Notes under the pieces: model-generated
The model's input: only the letters and a program-made list of their open reading frames with translations
Databases searched by the model: none
What the model was told of the DNA's origin: nothing
Made by a program: the position numbers and the translations under genes
Shown here: positions 1 to 8,900 of the stretch, in pieces
Position numbering within the stretch: position 1 is the stretch's first letter
Layout: every line of letters starts with the position of its first letter
DNA from: an uncultured Oscillospiraceae bacterium
GTDB lineage: Bacteria > Bacillota > Clostridia > Oscillospirales > Ruminococcaceae
Assembly (NCBI GenBank): GCA_934444765.1
Contig: CAKSDC010000003.1
Location: 1-64,000, forward strand
Direction: 5' to 3'
DNA length: 64,000 bases

Positions 1-128
1 GGAGTTTCCTCTGCCTTTGGAGTTTCTGTCGACTGTTCATTGACGTTAGGAGTTTCCTCTGCCTTTGGAGTTTCTGTCGACTGTTCATTGACGTTAGGAG
101 TTTCCTCTGCCTTTGGAGTTTCTGTTGA
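1..128 (-). repeat. 48-bp tandem repeat, about 2.6 copies
   Basis: Units start at 1, 49 and 97 and are nearly identical. They are in frame with the 1-1760 gene and encode a 16-residue Thr/Pro/Glu unit. The array continues off the window edge. Confidence 0.9.
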
Positions 129-1760
129 ACTCTCTATTATATCGTTGATTGAAGGTACTCTTTCTAAGATGTTTTCTTTAAAGTCTTCTTTGATAGTTTC
201 CGTAGTTGCGATAGTATCCTTTTTAATGGAAACTTCACTATCGTTAGGGGCAACGTTAGAACTTTCTTCAAACTCTTCTTCTTCGTCCTCAACCGTAAAG
301 AACTCTATCATTCGTTCTTTAAAGGTTTCTTTCTTTTTAGTTGGAGCTTTGTCTTTAGTAGTAAATAGGTCTACTATGAACTCTTTAAAAGTTTCCTTTT
401 TCTTAGGTTCTTCTGTAGCCTCTACTTGTGGAGTAGGTTCTTCTGTAGCCTCTACTTGTGGAGTAGGTTCTTGTGGAACTTCTACCTTTGGAGTAGGTTC
501 TTGTGGAACTTCTACTTTTGGAGTAGGTTCTTGTGGAACTTCTACCTTTGGAATAGGTTCTTGTGGAACTTCTACTCTTGGAGTAGGTTCTTGTGGAACT
601 TCTACTTTTGGAGTAGGTTCTTGTGGAACTTCTACCTTTGGAGTAGGTTCTTGTGGAACTTCTACCTTTGGAGTAGGTTCTTGTGGAACTTCTGCTTTTG
701 GAGTAGGTTCTTCTATAGCCTCTACTTTTTGAGGTTTAGTAACCTGTTCCATTTCTATTTTGGTATTAGTGGAAGTATACTCTTCATCTTCATCTACAGG
801 AATAGTATAGTAGTTTATTATTCTTTGGAGTATAGAACCTTTATTTTTTCCCTTAGGTTCTTTTTTAGGCTTTTCTGACTTAGTATTTTCAGAAGTTTCT
901 ACTAATATACTATCTTCTAAAGTTTTGGCTTTGCTTTTAAAGTTAAATACAGACTTCTTTTTAGGTTTAGCGGTCTTAGTGCTATCCGTATTATAGGCTT
1001 CAGTAGTGACAGCGTCGGTTTTTGGAGTAGGTTCTAAAGTTTCGGAACTGCTCGTATTATCGGTATCTTTTAAAGTTGTAGTATCTTTAATGGTCTTCTT
1101 TTTAGAAAAGTTAAATAGTGGAGTTTTTTTCGACTTGGAACGTTCTACACTACTGTTAGTGGACTTTTGAGTATCTTGTGTAGTGGTAGCACTTTCAATA
1201 GTATTCTGTTCCTGAACGGTTGAAGGTTGTCTATTAGTTTGACTTAATAGTTCGTCCACTTCTTTAAGTGTAGCACTCTTAACTGTTTCTTGAGGTATAG
1301 TCGTAACGTGATACTTAGCGTTTAGTTCATTAATCTCTAAGTCCTTTTTAGCCTTAGCCATTTTTATACGTTCGGACATTTGGTTATACTCTTCACCAGA
1401 CATATCGTTATCGTGTCTTTTGGAGTGAGAGTTACTTCTACTTTTAGACTTACTATTAGTAGGTTCTTTTCGGTCTGGTCGAGAGTTTATTTTTACTACG
1501 CCCTTATCAAAGTAAGGATTTTCTGTTTTAGGGTTTTCGATAACCTTGTTAGGTCTATTTGTGTATGTAGAGTAGTTAATAGAAAAGTCGGACAGTTCAC
1601 CTTGAGATATAGCGTCAAGACGTTTTTTTTCTAAGTCTTCAAGGGAAACTTTTTCATTAGTAGCAGAATCCGAACTATTATGCTGTTCGTCATGTGAACC
1701 GTTGGTCGACAATTCTTTTAGCACGTCATCTACTGAGATATTTTTGTTATCGTTCGACAT
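1..1760 (-). CDS. Disordered, repeat-rich protein of unknown function (C-terminus cut by window start)
   Basis: The frame starts at ATG 1760 behind an AGAAAGGAA ribosome site, 23 bases downstream of rlmB, and stays open to base 1. It codes for at least 586 residues that are almost wholly hydrophilic, rich in Lys, Glu, Thr and Pro, with no signal peptide or membrane segment in the visible part. A short motif of the form RIIxYYTIxxDEDEE recurs three times (around 1000-770, 390-330 and 330-260), and two Lys-rich FNF segments precede it. The later part has eleven 10-residue units (PTPKVEVPQE type) and then 16-residue units (NVNEQSTETPKAEE type). I do not recognise a family. It is probably co-transcribed with rlmB. 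Any anchoring domain would lie outside the window. Confidence 0.8.
   Translation of the reverse strand, partial: MSNDNKNISVDDVLKELSTNGSHDEQHNSSDSATNEKVSLEDLEKKRLDAISQGELSDFSINYSTYTNRPNKVIENPKTENPYFDKGVVKINSRPDRKEPTNSKSKSRSNSHSKRHDNDMSGEEYNQMSERIKMAKAKKDLEINELNAKYHVTTIPQETVKSATLKEVDELLSQTNRQPSTVQEQNTIESATTTQDTQKSTNSSVERSKSKKTPLFNFSKKKTIKDTTTLKDTDNTSSSETLEPTPKTDAVTTEAYNTDSTKTAKPKKKSVFNFKSKAKTLEDSILVETSENTKSEKPKKEPKGKNKGSILQRIINYYTIPVDEDEEYTSTNTKIEMEQVTKPQKVEAIEEPTPKAEVPQEPTPKVEVPQEPTPKVEVPQEPTPKVEVPQEPTPRVEVPQEPIPKVEVPQEPTPKVEVPQEPTPKVEVPQEPTPQVEATEEPTPQVEATEEPKKKETFKEFIVDLFTTKDKAPTKKKETFKERMIEFFTVEDEEEEFEESSNVAPNDSEVSIKKDTIATTETIKEDFKENILERVPSINDIIESSTETPKAEETPNVNEQSTETPKAEETPNVNEQSTETPKAEET
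406..735 (-). repeat. 30-bp tandem repeat, 11 copies
   Basis: Eleven contiguous 30-base units encode 10-residue P-T-P-K-V-E-V-P-Q-E type repeats. The two units at 406-465 and the one at 706-735 are variants reading VEATEEPTPQ or VEAIEEPTPK. DNA identity between units is high enough for copy number to vary by slippage. Confidence 0.9.
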
Positions 1761-1783
1761 GAAAAAATCGTTCCTTTCTAACG

Positions 1784-2536
1784 TTATTTTTTAATAAGTC
1801 GCTGTCTTACCGCCTCATAGATAAATATTCCGCCAGCCACCGAAGCGTTTAAAGAGTTTACCTTACCAAACATAGGTAGACTAAGTAAAAAGTCGCACTT
1901 ATCCCTAATAAGTTTGCCCATACCAAACCCTTCAGAACCTATTACTAAAGCTATACCACCTGTTAAGTCTACATTAGTGTAGTTTTCACCGTCTGCATCT
2001 GTACCATATATCCAAACGTTATTCTGTTTTAAAGTTTCTATGGCACTGGCTAAGTTAGATACTCTCGCTACTGGAACGTAACTTACTGCACCTGCGGAAG
2101 TCTTTCTTACAGTAGCATTAAGAGTAGCACTTCTACGTTTAGGAATTATAATTCCGTCTACGCCAGCAGTTTCGCAAGTTCTTATTATAGCACCTAAGTT
2201 ATGAGGGTCTTCTATTTCGTCACATATTACTATAAATGGAGAAGTACCTTTATCTTTAGATACCTTTAGTATATCCTCTAAAGAGACGTATTCTGCACTA
2301 CCTATAGTAGCTATTACTCCTTGATGAGACTTATTATCACACATAGAAGATAACTTTTTATCGGAAACATTCTTTATAGTAATGTTCTTTTCTTTAGCTA
2401 AAGCTACTATATGAGATATTACTCCACCTGTAGAGGATATATATAATGTATCTATAGTCTCATTGGACTTTAAAGCCTCTAATACAGGATTTCTGCCTAT
2501 TATTATACTTTCAAGTTTATCGTTATAGTTTTCCAT
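1784..2536 (-). CDS. rlmB: 23S rRNA 2'-O-methyltransferase, TrmH/SpoU family (RlmB)
   Basis: This 250-residue protein methylates the ribose 2'-O of a guanosine in 23S rRNA (G2251 in E. coli) using S-adenosylmethionine. The N-terminal substrate-binding domain begins with IIGRNPVLEAL. The SPOUT knot motifs are clear: DPHNLGAIIRTCE (motif 1), ALVIGSEGFGM (motif 2) and LPMFGKVNSLNASVAGGI (motif 3). The length is normal for the family. It has its own promoter (2579-2607) and appears to lead a two-gene transcript with the repeat protein downstream. Confidence 0.93.
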   Translation of the reverse strand: MENYNDKLESIIIGRNPVLEALKSNETIDTLYISSTGGVISHIVALAKEKNITIKNVSDKKLSSMCDNKSHQGVIATIGSAEYVSLEDILKVSKDKGTSPFIVICDEIEDPHNLGAIIRTCETAGVDGIIIPKRRSATLNATVRKTSAGAVSYVPVARVSNLASAIETLKQNNVWIYGTDADGENYTNVDLTGGIALVIGSEGFGMGKLIRDKCDFLLSLPMFGKVNSLNASVAGGIFIYEAVRQRLIKK

Positions 2537-2578
2537 ACTTGTATTCTTATCCTTTATAAAAAATTTTAAACACTTTTA

Positions 2579-2607
2579 ATTATAGCATTTTTTTAGGTGC
2601 ATTACAA
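2579..2607 (-). promoter_or_regulatory. Sigma-A type promoter of rlmB
   Basis: On the minus strand, TTGTAA (2607-2602), a 17-base spacer ending in TGC, and TATAAT (2584-2579). Confidence 0.75.
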
Positions 2608-2647
2608 TTGATTTTGTGAAATTTTTTAAAATATATATAGTATTAAA

Positions 2648-2672
2648 CCCACCTATCACATAGACAGGTGGG
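2648..2672 (-). terminator. Intrinsic terminator after the small ORF remnant
   Basis: Minus-strand hairpin CCCACCT...AGGTGGG followed by TTTAAT. It is nearly identical to the hairpin at 2941-2965. Confidence 0.65.
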
Positions 2673-2696
2673 CAATAAAGATATTAAACTATTATA

Positions 2697-2893
2697 CTAT
2701 CTATCTTTCCAATTTTTTAACGATACTGTGGTAGCTATCCATATTGCTACAAAACACACTATAGATACAAAGCATACTATTCCCGTAGTAGCTATAGCTT
2801 CATTAGAAGTAAAGTACTTACTTAATATATAATCTGTAACTGAAACTATAGCTATCGAAAGAGTAATAATAACACTTATTATCTTTTCCTCAT
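2697..2893 (-). pseudogene. Small two-helix membrane protein, frameshifted or with an AUA start
   Basis: Minus-strand translation from about 2884 to the TAG at 2697 gives roughly 60 residues with two hydrophobic helices and a charged end, LKNWKDR. An ATG at 2893 starts MRKR and then meets a stop. Adding one A to the AAAA run at about 2887 would give a continuous 65-codon frame. Alternatively, GAGG at 2892-2889 could serve an AUA start 5 or 8 bases downstream. No family is recognised. It may be a recently broken gene, a sequencing indel or a real short protein. Confidence 0.4.
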
Positions 2894-2940
2894 ACTGTTA
2901 GTTGAGTACACTCAACCAGTGGTAGAGTTATGAAATAAAA

Positions 2941-2965
2941 CCCACCTATCACATGGATAAGTGGG
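2941..2965 (-). terminator. Intrinsic terminator of the giant LRR gene
   Basis: Minus-strand stem of about 10 pairs (CCCACTTATC/GATAGGTGGG) followed by TTTTATTT. It lies 34 bases past the stop codon of the LRR gene. Confidence 0.8.
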
Positions 2966-2998
2966 TAATATCACAAAATATATATTCAAACGACACTA

Positions 2999-5900
2999 TT
3001 AGCCTTTTAAGATTTTATCTTTAAGAGCTATTAAGTCGAAGATGTTTAAAGTACCATCTTGAACTAAGTCTAAAGTAGTAATATCTTCTACTTTTGCTAT
3101 TCCTAAGATGTGCTTTTTAAGTCTTAATAGTTCAATGGAAGTATAGTTAGTAGGTTCTACTCTTTTAACACCCTCAGCAGTAATAGAAACGTTACCAGTA
3201 ACCTTTTCAGCTGAGATAGTTAATACTCCATTTTCAAAAGTATAGCCGTCCTTTAAGACTGTATCGCCAACCTTTACAGTTACACTATTAGGTAGAGTAT
3301 AGCCTTCATCTGCCGTTAGAGTGGCTTTGTACTCTTTACCATGAGATACTACTTCTGCTCCGTTAGACTTAACGTTCGCTAAGTTGGAAGTTACTGTGTA
3401 TTCGTTAAGGTTAGCAGTAGCCTCAATAGTGATGTTTCCAGTAACCTTTTCAGCTGAGATAGTTAATACTCCATTTTCAAAAGTATAGCCGTCCTTTAAG
3501 ACTGTATCGCCAACCTTTACAGTTACACTATTAGGTAGAGTATAGCCTTCATCTGCCGTTAGAGTAACTTTGTACTCTTTACCGTGAGATACTACTTTTG
3601 CTCCGTTAGACTTAACGTTCGCTAAGTTGGAAGTTACTGTGTATTCGTTAAGGTTAGCAGTAGCTTCAATAGATACATTATCTGTTAGGTTGTCCTTGAA
3701 TATGGTCAATACGCCGTCTTTTAGAGTATAGCCGTCTTCTTTTAAGACCGTATCTCCAACTTTGATAGTTATATCTTCAATAGATATATTATATCCAGTA
3801 TTTGGCGTTAGAGTAGTTTTATAGTCTGTATAAGTAGATATTCTACCGCTTTCAGGTACGTTACTTGAACTTACACTATCAAGAGTGTTTTCTAACGTTA
3901 CTGCATAGTATACATGAAAATTATCATCTTCTTCTGGGAAAGTATAGTCTTTAGAATCGGACTTTAAGCAGTCTATAACTACATCTAACTTAGAGTGACC
4001 ACTAAAAGCAGTACCAGAAATAGTATCCACACTATTTGGAATATTTATAACTTTTAAAGAAGTACAGTTTTCAAAAGCAGAATTATATATCTCATTAACA
4101 CTATTAGGAATGGTTATATCTTTTAAAGAGGTGCAATTTTTGAAAGTATTATCGGCGATATACTTAACTCCATTTGGAATGTTTACTTCTGTTAAAGATT
4201 TGCAGTTTATAAATGAACTAATACCTATATTAGTAATACTACTTGGAAGTTTTACACTCTTTAAAGAAGTACAGTTTTCAAAAGTTCTTTCTCCTATAGT
4301 GGTAACGCCTTCTTGAACCACTACACTCTTTATATTTGGACACTTATTAAAAGCTCCTCCAGAGATACTGACTACATCACTTGGAACAGTAACTTCCGTT
4401 ACATCTGATTGCTCCTTGTATTTACATAGTATATTATTGATTATTACAAATCCATTGACATCCTTAAAGTTTTTAAGGTATGGTGTATCATCAAAAGCCT
4501 CATAACCAATAAAGATTACACTATCTGGAACTTTTATAACATCTAATGATTTACAACCTCTAAATGCAAAGTTTCCAATGGAAATTACACCTTCTGGTAT
4601 TTCTACACTTTTTATAGTATCGCAATTCATAAAAGCACCAGAGTCTATACACCTAACCTGAACACCATTAATTTCGGAAGGTATTACAACGTTTGTGACA
4701 GTACCTACATACTTAGTAATAGTTTTAGTATCTTTATCAAAGTAGAAGATATTTTCAGGTAGAGTACCACTATCAGATATTTCAAACTTAGAGCTATCAA
4801 TATTACTATTGCATACATACACAGTATTTAAACTATTACAACCATAAAATGCAAGTTCATCAATAGAAGTTACACTATTTGGTATTTCTATACTTGTTAA
4901 TGCTTTACAATTGCCAAATGCATTGTAACCAATAGAGGTTACAATACTTGGTATTTCTATACTTTTTAATGCTTGACAATTGCAAAATGCAAATTCACCA
5001 ATAGAGGTTACACTACTTGGTATTTCTATACTCGTTAATGCTTGACAATCGCGAAATACAGAGTCACCAATAGAGGTTACACCATTTGGTATCTCTATGC
5101 TTGTTAATGCTTGACAATTACAAAATGCCAAGTTACCAATAGAGGTTACACTACTTGGTATTTTTACACTTGTTAATGATATACAATCATAAAATGCACC
5201 GGAACTAATAGAGGTTACACTACTTGGTATTTCTATACTTTTTAATGCTTTACAACCATAAAATGCATAGTTACCAATAGAGGTGACACTACTTGGTATT
5301 TCTATACTTGTTAGTGATGTACAACCATAAAATGCATAGTTACCAATAGAGGTGACACTACTTGGTATTTTTACACTTGCTAATGATATACAATTATAAA
5401 ATGCCCTTTCACCAATAGAAGTTACACTACTTGGTATCTCTATGCTTGTTAATGCTTTACAACCATAAAATGCAGAGTTGCCAATAGAAATTACACCCTT
5501 TGAGATTACCACACTTTGTATTGAAGTATTACCTTTAAACGCTTCAATGCCTATAGTAGTAACATTGATACCATTTATAGTAGATGGTATTGTTAATTCT
5601 GTAGCTGAACCTATATACTTAGTAATAGTACCAGTAGTTTCATCAAAGTTGAAAATATTTTTAGGTAAGTCTCCATTAGCATTTATTTTAAACTTAGAAC
5701 TATCAATACTACTATTGCATACATACACAGTATCTAAACTATTACAACCATTAAATGCATCATCACCAATATATGTTATAGTATCTGGTATACTTATCGT
5801 TTTTAGTGAAGTACAATCCTTAAACACATTTTTATCTATGGTAATGACTTTACCACCGTTAATTTCAGAAGGTATTACAACATCTGCATCTGAACCGTCA

Positions 5901-8900
5901 TATCCAGTAATAGTACCAGTACCTTTATCAAAGTAGAAGATATTTTCAGGTAAGTCTCCATTAGCATTTATTTTAAACTTAGAACTATCAATACTACTAT
6001 TGCATACATACACAGTATCTAAACTATTACAACTATTAAATGCATACATACCAATAGAAGTTACACTACTTGGTATTTCTATACTCGTTAATGATGTACA
6101 ATTATAAAATGCATATATACCAATAGAAGTTACACTACTTGGTATTTCTATACTCGTTAATGCTTTACAATTGCGAAATGCAGAGTCACCAATAGAAGTT
6201 ACACTACTTGGTATTTTTATACTTTTTAATGATGTACAACCATAAAATGCATTGTCACCAATAAAAGTTACACCTTCTGGTATTTCTATACTTGTTAATG
6301 ATGTACAATCAAAAAATATACCTTGACCAATAGAGGTTACACTACTTGGTATTTTTACACTTGCTAATGATATACAATTACAAAATGCACCTTCACCAAT
6401 AGAGGTTACACCCTCTGGTATTTCTATACTCGTTAATGCTTTACAATTATAAAATGCATTGTAACCAATAGAGGTTACACCCTTTGGGATTACCACACTT
6501 TGTATTGAAGTATTACCTTTAAATGCGTCCTGACCTATAGTAGTAACTTTAACACCACCAATTTCGGAAGGTATTACAACGTCTGTGGCAGTACCTACAT
6601 ACTTAGTAATAGTTTTAGTATCTTTATCAAAGTAGAAGATATTTTCAGGTAAGTCTCCATTATCATTTATTTTAAACTTAGAACTATCAATACTACTATT
6701 GCATACATACACAGTATCTAAACTATTACAACTATTAAATGCAGAGTTACCAATAGAGGTTACACTACTTGGTATTTCTATACTCGTTAATGATTTACAA
6801 CCATTAAATGCATAATTACCAATAGAAGTTACACTACTTGGTATTTCTATACTCGTTAATGCTTGACAACTTTGAAATGCAGAGTTGCCAATAGAGGTTA
6901 CACTACTTGGTATTTCTATACTTGCTAATGATGTACAATTATGAAATGTACTTTCACCAATAGAGGTTACACTATTTGGTATTTCTATACTCGTTAATGA
7001 TGTACAATTATAAAATGCATACATACCAATAGAAGTTACACTACTTGGTATTTCTATACTCGTTAATGCTCGACAACCGCGAAATGCATAGTAACCAATA
7101 GAAGTTACACTACTTGGTATTTCTATACTTGCTAATGATGTACAATCATAAAATGCAAGGTTACCAATAGAGGTTACACTACTTGGTATTTCTATACTCG
7201 TTAATGCTTGACAATTGCGAAATGCACATTCACCAATAGAGGTTACACTACTTGGTATCTCTATGCTTGTTAATGATTTACAATCATAAAATGCAAAGTT
7301 ACCAATAGAGGTTACACTACTTGGTATTTCTATACTTTTTAATGCTTTACAATGGAAAAATGCATAGTCACCAATAGAAGTTACACTACTTGGTATTTTT
7401 ACACTTGTTAATGATGTACAATTTTCAAATGCATTATTTAAAATTTCAGTAACACTATTAGGTATTTCTATATCTGTTAATGATGTACAGCCTTTAAAAG
7501 CATACATACTAATAAGTTCAACAGTATTAGGTATGTTAATATTATCTAATGATGTGCAACCCATAAATGCACCATAATCAATATTTTTAAGTTTTGAATT
7601 TTCTCCAAAAGTTACCGTTTTTAAATTTGTACAACCTCCGAATGCATTGTTACCAGTATATACAAGACTATCTGGAAGATGTATATCAGTTAAGGAAGTA
7701 CACCCATTGAATGAACTTTCACTAAAAGAGGTTAGTCCTTCTGGGAATTGTATACTCTTTATAAATGTACACCCTTTAAATGCGTCCTGACCTATAGTAG
7801 TAACTTTAACACCACCAATTTCGGAAGGTATTACAACGTCTGTGGCAGTACCTACATACTTAGTAATAGTTTTAGTATCTTTATCAAAGTAGAAGATATT
7901 TTCAGGTACGTCTCCATTATCAGATATATTAAACTTAGAACTATCAATACTACTATTGTATACATACACAGTATCTAAACTATTACAACTATAAAATGCA
8001 CCGACACCAATAGAAGTTACACTACTTGGTATCTCTATGCTTGTTAATGATGTACATTTTTGAAATGCATAGTAACCAATAGAGGTTACACTATCCGGTA
8101 TCTCTATGCTTGCTAATGATGTACAACCTTTAAATGTATAGTCACTAATAGAGGTTATACTACTTGGTATTTCTATACTTTTTAATGCTTTACAACCATA
8201 AAATGCACTGTCACCAATAGAAGTTACACCTTTTGGTATTTCTATATTCGTTAATAATGTACAATTATAAAATGCATAGTTACCAATAGAGGTTACACTA
8301 CTTGGTATTTCTATACTTTTTAATGCTTTACAACCATAAAATACATAGTTACCAATAGAAGTTACACTACTTGGTATTTCTATACTCGTTAATGCTCGAC
8401 AACTCTCAAATGCAGAGTTACCAATAGAGGTTACACTATTTGGTATTTCTATGCTCGTTAATGCTCGACAACTCTTAAATGCATATTCACCAATAGAGGT
8501 TACACTATTTGGTATTTTTACACTTGCTAATGATGTACAACCCTCAAATGCAGAGTAACCAATAGAAGTTACACCCTTTGGGATTACCACACTTTGTATT
8601 GAAGTATTACCTTTAAACGCTTTACTGCCTATAGTAGTAACTTTAACACCACCAATTTCGGAAGGTATTACAACGTCTGTGGCAGTACCTACATACTTAG
8701 TAATAGTTTTAGTATCTTTATCAAAGTAGAAGATATTTTCAGGTAAATTACCATTATCAGATATCTTAAACTTAGAACTATCAATACTGCTATTGTATAC
8801 ATACACAGTATCTAAACTATTACAATCATTAAATGCAGATTCACCAATAGAGGTTACACTACTTGGTATTTCTATACTCGTTAATGCTTGACAATTGCAA

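Noticed and set aside
1..735. Tandem repeats as a CRISPR array
   Set aside because: Units are contiguous with no unique spacers, and all are in frame within one coding sequence.
40..878. Plus-strand open frames rich in Gly/Ser/Thr or Trp/Phe/Arg
   Set aside because: They are antisense readings of the in-frame 30-bp and 48-bp repeats of the minus-strand gene. There is no ribosome site, and composition is dictated by the repeat.
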